Source of the DNA: DATJLY01 sp963773665
GTDB lineage: Bacteria > Pseudomonadota > Alphaproteobacteria > ATCC43930 > CGMCC-115725
Length of the DNA: 64,000 nucleotides
Direction of reading: 5' to 3'
Assembly (NCBI GenBank): GCA_963773665.1
Contig: CAVZBZ010000001.1
Location: 1-64,000, forward strand
Under the pieces are notes generated by a model. It was not told the origin of the DNA, made no database searches, and saw only the letters and a program-made list of their open reading frames with translations. Each line of letters starts with the position of its first letter. Position 1 is the first letter of the stretch. The translations under genes and the position numbers were made by a program. Below, piece by piece: positions 40,152 through 48,789 of this stretch.

Positions 40152-40820
40152 TCAACCCCGCGAACCCCCTGCCGCATCCTTCAGAAGCCGTTCAATTTCC
40201 TCGGTAACCCGGTCCGGCGGGGCCATGCCGTCAACCGTCCGCAGCAGTCCCCGTGCCCGGTAATAGGGCAGGATCGGCGCGGTTTGGTCGCGATAGGCCT
40301 TGAGGCGCGCGCGCACGGTCTCGGGATTGTCGTCAGGACGGTGCACGAATTCGGCGCTGCCGCAGATATCGCAGATTCCGGTCTGGCGTGGCCGGTTGAA
40401 GCGCTCGTGAAAGCTTGCGCCGCATTTGGCGCAGTTGAAGCGGCCGGCGATGCGCTCGATGAGGGCGGCCTCGTCGACCATCATCTCGACCACGAAATCG
40501 AGCTTCATTTGCTTTGCCGCGAGCATGCGGTCGAGCGCCTCGGCCTGCGGCACGGTGCGCGGAAACCCGTCGAGGATGAAGCCCTTGGCGCCTTCGGGGT
40601 GCTCCATGCGCTGCCCGATGAGGGCGATCATGATGTCGTCCGAGACGAGCTGGCCTGCATCCATGATCGCCTGTACCTGCCGGCCTAAGGCGCTTCCCGA
40701 AGCGCGCTCGGCGCGCAGCATGTCGCCCGTTGCGAGCTGCTTCAGACCGTGCCGCTCTTCGAGACGCTTTGCCTGGGTTCCCTTCCCCGCGCCGGGCGGA
40801 CCAAGCAGGATGATGTTCAC
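40152..40820 (-). CDS. adk: Adenylate kinase
   Basis: The enzyme converts ATP + AMP to 2 ADP. The 222 residues start with NIILLGPPGAGKGTQAKRL (P-loop) and include DGFPRTVPQA and a LID region carrying four cysteines (CAKCG and CDICG), the zinc-binding form. The GTG start overlaps the secY stop by 4 bases, which decides this start over longer frames. Its position between secY and rpsM is usual in alphaproteobacteria. Confidence 0.96.
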   Translation of the reverse strand: MNIILLGPPGAGKGTQAKRLEERHGLKQLATGDMLRAERASGSALGRQVQAIMDAGQLVSDDIMIALIGQRMEHPEGAKGFILDGFPRTVPQAEALDRMLAAKQMKLDFVVEMMVDEAALIERIAGRFNCAKCGASFHERFNRPRQTGICDICGSAEFVHRPDDNPETVRARLKAYRDQTAPILPYYRARGLLRTVDGMAPPDRVTEEIERLLKDAAGGSRG

Positions 40821-42157
40821 CCGCGTCTCCCGCGCAGCTTGGACTTCTTGATGAGGCCCTCGTACTGATGCGCGAGCAGGTGCGAGTGAATCTGCGCCAC
40901 CGTGTCCATGGTGACGCTGACGACGATCAGGAGGCTGGTGCCGCCGAAATAGAACGGCACGTTGTACTGCGCGACGAGAATCTCGGGCAGCACGCACACC
41001 GCGGCGAGGTAGAGCGAGCCCACCACGGTGAGGCGCGTCAGCACGTAGTCGAGATGATCGGCGGTATTCTTGCCGGGCCTGATGCCGGGGACGAAGCCGC
41101 CATACTTCCGAAGATTGTCGGCGGTCTCGGTCGGATTGAACACGATCGCGGTGTAGAAGAACGCGAAGAACACGATGAGTCCGACATAGAGCAGGATATA
41201 GAGCGGCTTGCCGTGGCCCAAGGTGGCAGCGATCTCGGCGAGCCAGCCCGACTGGTTCGCATTGAAGCTCGCGACCGTCGCCGGCAGAAGCAGGAGCGAG
41301 GAGGCGAAGATCGGCGGAATGACGCCCGAGGTATTGAGCTTCAACGGCAGGTGCGAGGCCTCGCCGCCGAACATCTTGTTGCCGACCTGGCGCTTTGGAT
41401 ATTGCACCAGGATGCGCCGCTGCGCGCGCTCCATGAAGACGATGAAGGTCACGACCGCGATGGCGACGACCAGGAAGATGATGATGAAAAAGGTCGAGAG
41501 CGCGCCGGTGCGGCCGAGTTCGAGGAGCGCCGCCAGCGCCGCCGGCATGCGCGCGACGATGCCCGAGAAAATGATGAGCGAAATGCCGTTGCCGACGCCG
41601 CGCGCGGTGATCTGCTCGCCGAGCCACATGAGGAAGACGGTGCCGCCCGTCAGCGTCACCACGGTCGTGATGCGGAAGAAGAGTCCGGGATCGACCACGG
41701 CGAGCCCTGACGGCCCGCGCAGCCCCTCGAGCCCGACCGAGATGCCGTAGGCCTGCACCGCCGCCAGAAACACCGTGCCGAAGCGCGTGTACTGGTTGAG
41801 CTTCTTGCGGCCGGACTCGCCCTCTTTCTTCAGCGCCTCGAGCTGCGGCGAGACCGCCGTCAGGAGCTGCACGATGATCGAGGACGAGATGTACGGCATG
41901 ATGTTGAGGGCGAAGATCGTCATGCGCCCGAGCGCGCCGCCCGAGAACATGTCGAACATGCCGAGAATGCCGCCGGAGTTCTGCTGGAACACCTGCGCCA
42001 GCACCTGCGGATCGATGCCGGGCAAGGGGATGTAGGTCCCGAGCCGATAGATCACCAGCGCGCCCAGAGTGAACCAGATGCGGTTCTTGAGATCCGTCGC
42101 CTTGGCGAAGGCCGAGAAATTGATGCTCGCTGCGAGTTGTTCGGCGGCTGACGCCAT
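40817..42157 (-). CDS. secY: Preprotein translocase subunit SecY
   Basis: This inner-membrane channel protein has 446 residues and ten predicted membrane segments. Visible signatures are the N-terminal RIWFTLGALVIYRLGTYIPLPG, the plug region with MFSGGALGRMTIFALNIMPYI, and RILVQYPKRQVG in the cytoplasmic loop. It follows rplO by 35 bases in the spc cluster and overlaps adk. Confidence 0.97.
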   Translation of the reverse strand: MASAAEQLAASINFSAFAKATDLKNRIWFTLGALVIYRLGTYIPLPGIDPQVLAQVFQQNSGGILGMFDMFSGGALGRMTIFALNIMPYISSSIIVQLLTAVSPQLEALKKEGESGRKKLNQYTRFGTVFLAAVQAYGISVGLEGLRGPSGLAVVDPGLFFRITTVVTLTGGTVFLMWLGEQITARGVGNGISLIIFSGIVARMPAALAALLELGRTGALSTFFIIIFLVVAIAVVTFIVFMERAQRRILVQYPKRQVGNKMFGGEASHLPLKLNTSGVIPPIFASSLLLLPATVASFNANQSGWLAEIAATLGHGKPLYILLYVGLIVFFAFFYTAIVFNPTETADNLRKYGGFVPGIRPGKNTADHLDYVLTRLTVVGSLYLAAVCVLPEILVAQYNVPFYFGGTSLLIVVSVTMDTVAQIHSHLLAHQYEGLIKKSKLRGRRG

Positions 42158-42192
42158 TCAGTCCATCCTCGGGCCCACCGGCCCCAACCCAA

Positions 42193-42672
42193 TCACGCGG
42201 CTTCCGGCTTCGCCGCGGGCAATATCACCTTGCCGCCCAGTTTCTCGACCGCATCGACCGCAGCCTTGGAGGCGCCCGCCACCTCGATCGTGAGCGGCGC
42301 CTTGAGTTCGCCCTTGGCGAGGAGGCGCACGCCGTCGCCGAGCCGGCGCAGGATGCCGGCAGCGATGAGCGCCGCACCGTCGACAGTCGCGCCGGACGTG
42401 AGCAGGCCCGCATCGAGCGCCGCTTGCAGGCGGCCAAGATTGACGATGTGAAAGTCCTTGCGGAACGCCTTGTGGTTGAAGCCGCGCTTCGGCAGGCGGC
42501 GATGGAGCGGCGTCTGGCCGCCCTCGAACCCGTTCAAGGCCACGCCCGATCGCGCGGTCTGGCCCTTGCCGCCGCGGCCGCTCGTCTTGCCCTTGCCCGA
42601 GCCAATGCCGCGCCCGACCCGCTTGGCGCGATAATGCGCGCCCTCGTTATCCCTGATCTCGTTGAGTTTCAT
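42193..42672 (-). CDS. rplO: 50S ribosomal protein L15
   Basis: The 159-residue protein starts MKLNEIRDNEGAHYRAKRVG and has the Gly/Lys-rich GKGKTSGRGGKGQ extension that runs into 23S rRNA. It lies between rpmD (57-base gap) and secY. Confidence 0.97.
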   Translation of the reverse strand: MKLNEIRDNEGAHYRAKRVGRGIGSGKGKTSGRGGKGQTARSGVALNGFEGGQTPLHRRLPKRGFNHKAFRKDFHIVNLGRLQAALDAGLLTSGATVDGAALIAAGILRRLGDGVRLLAKGELKAPLTIEVAGASKAAVDAVEKLGGKVILPAAKPEAA

Positions 42673-42729
42673 CGTCCTTGCGCCTTCGGACTAAATCCCA
42701 TTATCGCACCGCCGCCGAACCCGGGGCAA

Positions 42730-42969
42730 TCACGCCACCAATTCGACCCTGAGGAGGTGCTTCACACTTTCGATCATGCCGCGCACCGCGGGCGTATCCT
42801 CGAGGACGCGCGAGCGGCGCATCTTGTCGAGGCCAAGACCCTTCAAGGTGTCGCGCTGATAGGACTGGCGGCCGATCGGGCTGCCGATCTGCGTCACCCT
42901 GACCTGCTTCTTTGCCGGCGCCGCTTGCTTGGCCGGGGCCTTGCGCGTGCGGCTTTCGGGTTCTGCCAT
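42730..42969 (-). CDS. rpmD: 50S ribosomal protein L30
   Basis: The protein has 79 residues. The core from about residue 22 (VRVTQIGSPIGRQSYQRDTL, GLDKMRRSR) is preceded by a Lys/Ala/Pro-rich extension absent from E. coli L30. Its start is 3 bases after the rpsE stop. An internal start is not obvious, so the extension is probably real. Confidence 0.93.
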   Translation of the reverse strand: MAEPESRTRKAPAKQAAPAKKQVRVTQIGSPIGRQSYQRDTLKGLGLDKMRRSRVLEDTPAVRGMIESVKHLLRVELVA

Positions 42970-42972
42970 GGC

Positions 42973-43596
42973 CTACTCCCGCGCCTCGGTGCCTTCGCGG
43001 CGGCCCAAGATCTCCGACACTTTCTTGCCGCGCCGGGCCGCGACCGCGCGCGGATTGGTCGAGCGGCCGAGCGCCTGGAACGTCGCCTTCACCATGTTGT
43101 GCGGATTGGAGGTGCCGATCGATTTCGCCACCACGTCCTGCACGCCGAGCGCCTCGAAAATGGCGCGCATCGGACCACCCGCGATGATGCCGGTACCGGC
43201 CGGCGCCGCGCGCACCACCACCTCGCCCGCGCCATAACGGCCGATGATGTCGTGATGCAGCGTACGGCCGTCGCGGAGCGGCACGCGGATCATGCCGCGG
43301 CGCGCCTGTTCGGTCGCCTTGCGGATCGCCTCCGGCACCTCGCGCGCCTTGCCCGAGCCGTAGCCGACCCGGCCCTTGCTGTCGCCGGCGACGACGAGCG
43401 CGGCGAAGCCGAACCGCCGTCCGCCCTTCACGACCTTGGCGACGCGATTGATGCTCACGAGCTTTTCGACGAATTCGCTTTCGTCGCGGCCGCGGTCGCC
43501 GTCGCCCCTGCGGCCGCGCTGCGGACGGTCGCCGCCTTCGCCGCGCGGCCCTCGCGGACCGGGACCCCGCTGTCCACCGCCCTGTGTGCGTGCCAT
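42973..43596 (-). CDS. rpsE: 30S ribosomal protein S5
   Basis: The protein has 207 residues. After a Gly/Arg-rich N-terminal tail of about 40 residues, the dsRNA-binding half (FVEKLVSINRVAKVVKGGRRF) and the C-terminal half (GRYGAGEVVVRAAPAGTGIIAGG) are normal. It lies between rplR and rpmD. Confidence 0.96.
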   Translation of the reverse strand: MARTQGGGQRGPGPRGPRGEGGDRPQRGRRGDGDRGRDESEFVEKLVSINRVAKVVKGGRRFGFAALVVAGDSKGRVGYGSGKAREVPEAIRKATEQARRGMIRVPLRDGRTLHHDIIGRYGAGEVVVRAAPAGTGIIAGGPMRAIFEALGVQDVVAKSIGTSNPHNMVKATFQALGRSTNPRAVAARRGKKVSEILGRREGTEARE

Positions 43597-43608
43597 GAAT
43601 TCCTCTTC

Positions 43609-43974
43609 CTAGAACTGGAGCCCGCCCTCGCGGGCGGCATCGGCCAGGGCCTTCACCCGGCCATGGAACAAATAGCCGCCGCGGTCGAACACGACGGTGG
43701 TGATGCCGGCGGCCTTGGCGCGTTCGGCGATGAGCTTGCCAACGAGCGCCGCGGCCTCCTTGTTGGCGCCGGTCTTGACCTGCTCGCGCAGCGCCTTGTC
43801 GAGCGAGGAGGCAGCGGCGACGGTCCGCGCCTTCGCATCGTCGATCACCTGGGCATAGATATGCTGCGAGGAGCGGAACACGGAGAGCCGCGGGCGCCCG
43901 TGCGAGCTCACTTCGACGGTGTGCCGCACGCGCCGGCGGCGCCGGGCAAAAAGGGCCTTGGATTTGCTGGTCAT
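43609..43974 (-). CDS. rplR: 50S ribosomal protein L18
   Basis: The 121-residue 5S rRNA-binding protein has a basic N-terminus (ALFARRRRRVRHTVE) and VFRSSQHIYAQVIDD and DRGGYLFHGRVKALADAARE. It lies 12 bases from both neighbours, rplF and rpsE. Confidence 0.97.
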   Translation of the reverse strand: MTSKSKALFARRRRRVRHTVEVSSHGRPRLSVFRSSQHIYAQVIDDAKARTVAAASSLDKALREQVKTGANKEAAALVGKLIAERAKAAGITTVVFDRGGYLFHGRVKALADAAREGGLQF

Positions 43975-43986
43975 TGCCCGTGCCCT

Positions 43987-44520
43987 CTACTTCTTCTTGC
44001 CTTCCTTGCGGCGGATCGTCTCGTCAACGTACTTGATGCCCTTGCCCTTGTAGGGCTCAGGCCCGCGGAAGCCGCGGATGACGGCCGCGACCTGGCCGAC
44101 GCGCTGCTTGTCGGCGCCGGTCACGGTTATTGCGGTCGGCTTCTCGCACACGATCTTCACATCGTCGGGAATGGGGAAATTGACGTCGTGGCTGTAGCCC
44201 AGCTGCAGCACCAGGTTCTTGCCCTGGACCGCGGCGCGATATCCCACGCCGTTGATCTCGAGACTGCGCGTGAACCCCTGCGAGACGCCGCGCACCATGT
44301 TGTTGACGAGGGCGCGCGTCGTTCCCCACAGCATGCGGGCGCGCTTCGAGTCGTGGCGCGGCGTCACCACGACCTTGCCGTCCTCGACCGCGGCCTGGAC
44401 CTCGGCATTGACGGGGATGCTGAGGCTGCCGAGCCGGCCCTTGGCGGTCAGGGTCGAACCCGCAAGCTGCACCGTGACGCCCTGCGGCAGCGAGACGGGA
44501 TGTTTGCCGATGCGCGACAT
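43987..44520 (-). CDS. rplF: 50S ribosomal protein L6
   Basis: The 177-residue protein comprises two similar domains near the factor-binding site. It begins MSRIGKHPVSLPQGV and ends with GPEPYKGKGIKYVDE and a basic tail. It lies between rpsH and rplR. Confidence 0.97.
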   Translation of the reverse strand: MSRIGKHPVSLPQGVTVQLAGSTLTAKGRLGSLSIPVNAEVQAAVEDGKVVVTPRHDSKRARMLWGTTRALVNNMVRGVSQGFTRSLEINGVGYRAAVQGKNLVLQLGYSHDVNFPIPDDVKIVCEKPTAITVTGADKQRVGQVAAVIRGFRGPEPYKGKGIKYVDETIRRKEGKKK

Positions 44521-44529
44521 GGCTCTACC

Positions 44530-44928
44530 TCAGAAGACGCGGCACAGCACCTCGCCGCCAACATTGGCGGCGCGGGCTTCGTTGTCGGACATGACGCCGC
44601 GCGGCGTCAACAGAATGGCGATGCCGAGGCCGTTATAGATGCGCGGCAGGTCGGAAATGCGCGAGTAAATGCGCCGCCCGGGCTTCGAGACGCGCGTGAT
44701 CTCGCGGATCACCGGTTCGCCGTCAACGTATTTGAGCTCGATCTTGAGCTCGGCCACGCCCGCGCGAACCTCCGCGCGCGAATAGCCGCGGATATAGCCT
44801 TCGCGCTGCAGAACCTCGAGCACGTTCGCGCGAATCTTCGACGCAGGCGAGAGCACCGACGGCTTCTTCGCGCGCTGCCCGTTTCTGATGCGCGTCAGCA
44901 AATCGCCCAAGGGATCGGTCATGGTCAT
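44530..44928 (-). CDS. rpsH: 30S ribosomal protein S8
   Basis: The 132-residue protein binds the central domain of 16S rRNA. It begins with DPLGDLLTRIRNGQRAKK and ends with GIAILLTPRGVMSDNEARAANVGGE. It is in normal spc order after rpsN. Confidence 0.97.
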   Translation of the reverse strand: MTMTDPLGDLLTRIRNGQRAKKPSVLSPASKIRANVLEVLQREGYIRGYSRAEVRAGVAELKIELKYVDGEPVIREITRVSKPGRRIYSRISDLPRIYNGLGIAILLTPRGVMSDNEARAANVGGEVLCRVF

Positions 44929-44941
44929 GCTGCGTGATCTC

Positions 44942-45247
44942 CTACCAGCTCGACTTAACCATTCCGGGAATCTGGCCGGACGAGGCGAGTTCGCGGAGCG
45001 CGATCCGCGACAGCTTGAACTTGCGGTAATAGCCGCGCGGGCGGCCGCTCAATTCGCAGCGGTTGCGGATCCGCACCGCGGAGGAGTTGCGCGGCAGTTC
45101 GGACAGCTTGAGGCGGGCCGCGAAGCGGTCTTCCGGCGGAAGCGAGCGGTCTTCGGCGATCGCTTTGAGACGCGCGCGCTTGGGCGCAAGGCGCTTTGTC
45201 ATCTGCGCGCGGCGCCGGTTCTTGTTGATGGAGCTGGTCTTTGCCAT
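44942..45247 (-). CDS. rpsN: 30S ribosomal protein S14, zinc-free type
   Basis: The start MAKTSSINKNRR gives the family's usual 101 residues; a longer open frame to 45313 would overlap rplE and is not used. It carries only one cysteine (NRCELSGRPRG) and therefore is the zinc-independent long form. It ends LASSGQIPGMVKSSW, as usual. Confidence 0.96.
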   Translation of the reverse strand: MAKTSSINKNRRRAQMTKRLAPKRARLKAIAEDRSLPPEDRFAARLKLSELPRNSSAVRIRNRCELSGRPRGYYRKFKLSRIALRELASSGQIPGMVKSSW

Positions 45248-45260
45248 TGCGGAGTGCCCG

Positions 45261-45803
45261 TTAGCTGATGAAAGGCATCTGGAAGGCGGCGAGAAGCGCC
45301 CTCGCTTCGGCATCGGTGTGTGCCGTCGTGCAGATCACGATGTCCATGCCGCGCACCGCGTCAACCTGGTCGTAATTGATCTCGGGAAACACGATCTGCT
45401 CCTTGAGGCCGAGGGCGAAATTGCCGCGGCCGTCGAAGCTCTTGGGCGACAGGCCGCGGAAGTCCCGGACGCGCGGCAGAGCGATGTTGACGAGCCGGTC
45501 GAGGAATTCGTACATGCGGTCGCGGCGCAGCGTGACCTTGCAGCCGATCGGCATGTTTTCCCGGAGCTTGTAAGTCGCGATCGACTTCTTGGAGCGCGTG
45601 ACGACCGCCTTCTGGCCGGTGATAACGGTCAGGTCTTTGGCCGCGGCATCGGCCTTCTTCGCGTCCTGAACCGCCTCGCCGACGCCCATGTTGACGACGA
45701 TTTTTTCCAGACGCGGCACTTGGAGCGCGTTCTTGTAGCCGAACTGCTTCATCAGCTCGGGCCGTACCGTCTTTTCGTATTCGTCTTTCAAGCGGGCTGG
45801 CAT
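45261..45803 (-). CDS. rplE: 50S ribosomal protein L5
   Basis: The 180-residue protein binds 5S rRNA and contacts P-site tRNA. Typical segments are KIVVNMGVGEAVQDAKK, ITGQKAVVTRSKKSIA and the conserved IVFPEINYDQVD near the C-terminus. It lies between rplX and rpsN. Confidence 0.97.
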   Translation of the reverse strand: MPARLKDEYEKTVRPELMKQFGYKNALQVPRLEKIVVNMGVGEAVQDAKKADAAAKDLTVITGQKAVVTRSKKSIATYKLRENMPIGCKVTLRRDRMYEFLDRLVNIALPRVRDFRGLSPKSFDGRGNFALGLKEQIVFPEINYDQVDAVRGMDIVICTTAHTDAEARALLAAFQMPFIS

Positions 45804-45812
45804 GGCGGTTCC

Positions 45813-46136
45813 TCAGGCGTCGAGGACTTCGCCGGAGCGCTTGGCGAAGCGCACCTTGCGGCCGTCCCCGAGGGTCTTGAAGCCGACGCGCGTCGGCTTC
45901 TGCGATTTCGGATCGACATGGGCGATATTCGAGACGTGAATGGCCGCTTCCTTCTCGACGATGCCGCCGGGTTCGCCGGGGCGCGGCCGCGTATGGCGCT
46001 TCACCATGTTCACGCCCTGCACCACCGCGCGGTTCTCCTCGACAAGGACGCGCAGCACCTCGCCGCTCTTGCCCTTGTCGCGGCCGGAGATGACGACGAC
46101 CTTATCGCCCTTCTTGATCTTGAGCTTCGCCGCCAT
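45813..46136 (-). CDS. rplX: 50S ribosomal protein L24
   Basis: The 107-residue KOW-domain assembly initiator begins MAAKLKIKKGDKVVVISG, followed by RDKGKSGEV. The start at 46136 sits 2 bases after the rplN stop and gives the family length. A longer open frame is not coding. Confidence 0.96.
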   Translation of the reverse strand: MAAKLKIKKGDKVVVISGRDKGKSGEVLRVLVEENRAVVQGVNMVKRHTRPRPGEPGGIVEKEAAIHVSNIAHVDPKSQKPTRVGFKTLGDGRKVRFAKRSGEVLDA

Positions 46137-46138
46137 TT

Positions 46139-46507
46139 TTACAGCACCTCGGGCGCGAGCGAGACGATCTTCATGAACTTGCGCGCGCGAAGCTCGCGCG
46201 TGACGGGCCCAAAGATGCGCGTTCCAATGGGCTCGCCCTGTTTCGTGATGAGGACGGCGGCGTTGCGGTCGAAGCGGATCGCGCTCCCGTCGGGGCGGCG
46301 GATCTCCTTTGCCGTACGCACGATCACCGCCTGATGCACGTCGCCCTTCTTGACGCGGCCGCGCGGAATCGCCTCCTTGACCGAGACGACGATCACGTCG
46401 CCGACCGTCGCTGTCTTGCGCTTCGAGCCGCCCAGCACCTTGATGCACTGCACCCGGCGCGCGCCGGAATTGTCGGCGACGTCGAGATTGGTCTGCATCT
46501 GGATCAT
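46139..46507 (-). CDS. rplN: 50S ribosomal protein L14
   Basis: The 122-residue protein at the subunit interface begins MIQMQTNLDVADNSGARRV and contains GRVKKGDVHQAVIVRT. It is the first gene after rpsQ at the S10/spc boundary. There is no sign of a promoter in the 6-base gap. Confidence 0.97.
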   Translation of the reverse strand: MIQMQTNLDVADNSGARRVQCIKVLGGSKRKTATVGDVIVVSVKEAIPRGRVKKGDVHQAVIVRTAKEIRRPDGSAIRFDRNAAVLITKQGEPIGTRIFGPVTRELRARKFMKIVSLAPEVL

Positions 46508-46513
46508 GGTGCT

Positions 46514-46783
46514 CTACTCCTGCCGCGCCGCGGGCGCTTCGCCGCCGGCGCCGGCGCGGCCAAGGACGACCCAGCATTTGCGCTTCGAGATCGGCCGGCT
46601 CTCCTCGATACGGACGAGATCGCCGGTCTTGAAGGCATTGTGCTCGTCATGCGCTGCGTATTTCTTCGAGCGCGTGATGAACTTCTTATAGACAGGGTGC
46701 ATGACGCGGCGCTCGACGCGGACGATCACGGTCTTGTCCGCCTTGTCGCTCACCACCACCCCTTGCAGGACTCGCTTCGGCAT
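46514..46783 (-). CDS. rpsQ: 30S ribosomal protein S17
   Basis: The 89-residue OB-fold protein begins MPKRVLQGVVVSDKADKT and contains RSKKYAAHDEHNAFKTGD. The C-terminus is slightly extended by an Ala/Gly-rich tail (GRAGAGGEAPAARQE). Confidence 0.96.
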   Translation of the reverse strand: MPKRVLQGVVVSDKADKTVIVRVERRVMHPVYKKFITRSKKYAAHDEHNAFKTGDLVRIEESRPISKRKCWVVLGRAGAGGEAPAARQE

Positions 46784-46793
46784 CTCGATTCCC

Positions 46794-46991
46794 CTAGGAC
46801 GCCTTTCTCGCGCGCTCGCCGAGCACGGTCCTGATGCGCGCGATGTCGCGCCGCACCTGCCGCACCCGCGACGTGTTCTCGAGCTGGCCGCTCACGCGCT
46901 GAAAGCGCAAATTGAACCGCTCCTTGCCGAGCTTCTCGAGCTCGGCCTTGAGCTCGTCGTCGGTCTTGGCCCGGACATCGCCCGCCTTCAT
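46794..46991 (-). CDS. rpmC: 50S ribosomal protein L29
   Basis: The 65-residue two-helix protein beside the tunnel exit contains the LEKLGKERFNLRFQRVSGQL segment and VRRDIARIRTVLGER. It lies 3 bases after rplP and 10 before rpsQ. Confidence 0.96.
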   Translation of the reverse strand: MKAGDVRAKTDDELKAELEKLGKERFNLRFQRVSGQLENTSRVRQVRRDIARIRTVLGERARKAS

Positions 46992-46994
46992 GGC

Positions 46995-47411
46995 TCAGGC
47001 CTCCTCAAGGCGCGTGACGATGCGCGTGCTGATCGGCAACTTCGCCGAAGCAAGGCCAAAAGCCTCGCGCGCCAGGTCGGGCGGCACACCATCGAGCTCG
47101 AACATGATGCGGCCCGGCTTTACCCGACAGACCCAGAATTCGGGCGTGCCCTTGCCGCTGCCCATGCGCACCTCGGCCGGCTTCTGCGACACCGGCACGT
47201 CCGGGAAGATGCGGATCCAGACGCGGCCGACGCGGCGGATGTGGCGCGTGATGGCGCGCCGCGCCGCCTCGATCTGGCGCGCGGTGACGCGGCCAGGTTC
47301 GACGGCCTTCAGGCCGATCGATCCGAAATTGAGTTCGACGCCCGCCTTGGCGAGGCCGTGGATGCGGCCCTTGTGCGCCTTGCGGTATTTCGTACGTTTC
47401 GGCGAAAGCAT
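46995..47411 (-). CDS. rplP: 50S ribosomal protein L16
   Basis: The 138-residue protein near the A site begins MLSPKRTKYRKAHKGRIHG and contains the MGSGKGTPEFWV segment. It follows rpsC by 24 bases. Confidence 0.97.
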   Translation of the reverse strand: MLSPKRTKYRKAHKGRIHGLAKAGVELNFGSIGLKAVEPGRVTARQIEAARRAITRHIRRVGRVWIRIFPDVPVSQKPAEVRMGSGKGTPEFWVCRVKPGRIMFELDGVPPDLAREAFGLASAKLPISTRIVTRLEEA

Positions 47412-47435
47412 GGTCCCTGACCTCTATTCCTTCGC

Positions 47436-48116
47436 TCAGGCGCGCGCCGGCTGCGCTTCGGCGGCGCGCTTTTCCTGCGCCATCGGGTCGTGCGCCAGCA
47501 CCTCGCCCTTGAACACCCAAACCTTGACGCCGCACGTGCCGTAGGTCGTCATGGCCGTGGCGTGGCCGAAATCGACATCGGCGCGCAGCGTGTGGAGCGG
47601 CACGCGGCCCTCGCGATACCATTCCATGCGCGCGATTTCGGCGCCGCCGAGGCGCCCCGAACAATTGATGCGGATGCCCAGGGCGCCGAGCCGCATCGCC
47701 GACTGAACGGCGCGCTTCATGGCGCGGCGGAAGGCGACGCGACGCTCCAGCTGCTGGGAGATGCCCTCGGCGATGAGCTTCGCGTCGATCTCTGGCTTCC
47801 TGATCTCGACGATGTTGAGGCTCACTTCGCTGTTCGTCATCTTGGCGATGTCGACGCGCAGTTTCTCGATGTCGGCGCCCTTCTTGCCGATGACGACGCC
47901 GGGCCGCGCGGAGTGAATCGTGATGCGCGTCTTCTTGGCGGCGCGTTCGATGACGATGCGGCTGACGCCGGCCTGCGTCAGGCGCTCGGACAGGAAACCC
48001 CTGAGCTTCAGATCCTCGTGCAGCAGGTTCGAGTAATCCTTGCGCGCGTACCAGCGCGAGTCCCAGGTCCGGTTGATGCCGAGCCGCAAGCCGATCGGAT
48101 TGACCTTCTGGCCCAT
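47436..48116 (-). CDS. rpsC: 30S ribosomal protein S3
   Basis: The protein has 226 residues with an N-terminal KH domain (VVIGKKGADIEKLR) and the C-terminal domain ending in an Ala/Glu-rich tail. It begins MGQKVNPIGLRLGINRTWDSRWY, as usual. Its start shares a base with the rplV stop. Confidence 0.97.
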   Translation of the reverse strand: MGQKVNPIGLRLGINRTWDSRWYARKDYSNLLHEDLKLRGFLSERLTQAGVSRIVIERAAKKTRITIHSARPGVVIGKKGADIEKLRVDIAKMTNSEVSLNIVEIRKPEIDAKLIAEGISQQLERRVAFRRAMKRAVQSAMRLGALGIRINCSGRLGGAEIARMEWYREGRVPLHTLRADVDFGHATAMTTYGTCGVKVWVFKGEVLAHDPMAQEKRAAEAQPARA

Positions 48117-48499
48117 CAGGACTTCTCCTCTTCGCTTTCGCGCACCACCACCAACAGATTGGCGAAATGCTTCTCGACGCTCGCCGCACGGCCGCGGCCG
48201 CGCGCGTGGAAGCGCTTCAGGACGAAGGCACGCCCGACGCTTGCTTCCTTCACGACGAGGCGATCAACGTCGAGCTGGTGATTGTTCTCGGCATTGGCGA
48301 TCGCAGCCTGCAGCACCTTCTTCACGTCCAGGGCGATGCGCCGGCGCGAGAATGTCAGCTCGTGCAGCGCCGCGCTCGCGCGCATGCCGCGGATCGACTG
48401 GGCGACGAGATTGAGCTTGCGCGCGCTCACATGGATCGCGCGCGCATAGGCCTGGGCCTCGGTCTCGGCAAGGCGGCGGGGCTGCTGGGGCTTGCTCAC
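48116..48499 (-). CDS. rplV: 50S ribosomal protein L22
   Basis: The 127-residue protein has its extended loop in the exit tunnel. ARAIHVSARKLNLVAQSIRG and the loop with VGRAFVLKRFHARGRGRA are typical. Its start overlaps the rpsS stop by 4 bases. The C-terminus LLVVVRESEEEKS is acidic. Confidence 0.97.
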   Translation of the reverse strand: MSKPQQPRRLAETEAQAYARAIHVSARKLNLVAQSIRGMRASAALHELTFSRRRIALDVKKVLQAAIANAENNHQLDVDRLVVKEASVGRAFVLKRFHARGRGRAASVEKHFANLLVVVRESEEEKS

Positions 48500-48777
48500 G
48501 GCGTCCTCTTCGCCTTCTTGTCGGCCGCATGGCCGTAGAAAGTCCGCGTCGGAGCGAACTCGCCGAACTTGTGGCCGATCATGTGCTCGGTGACGAGCAC
48601 GGGGATGAATTTGTGGCCGTTATAAACGCCAAAGGTCAGGCCGACGAATTGCGGGAAGATGGTCGAGCGCCGCGACCACGTGCGGATGATCTCGTTCCGT
48701 CCCATGCCGCGCGACTTCTCCGCCTTCTTCAGGAGATAGCCGTCGACGAACGGGCCTTTCCAAACCGAGCGTGTCAC
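48496..48777 (-). CDS. rpsS: 30S ribosomal protein S19
   Basis: The 93-residue protein begins MTRSVWKGPFVDGYLLKKAE and has HKFIPVLVTEHMIGHKFGEF. It lies between rplB and rplV and overlaps rplV by 4 bases. Confidence 0.97.
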   Translation of the reverse strand: MTRSVWKGPFVDGYLLKKAEKSRGMGRNEIIRTWSRRSTIFPQFVGLTFGVYNGHKFIPVLVTEHMIGHKFGEFAPTRTFYGHAADKKAKRTP

Positions 48778-48789
48778 GAGCCCCTCCGC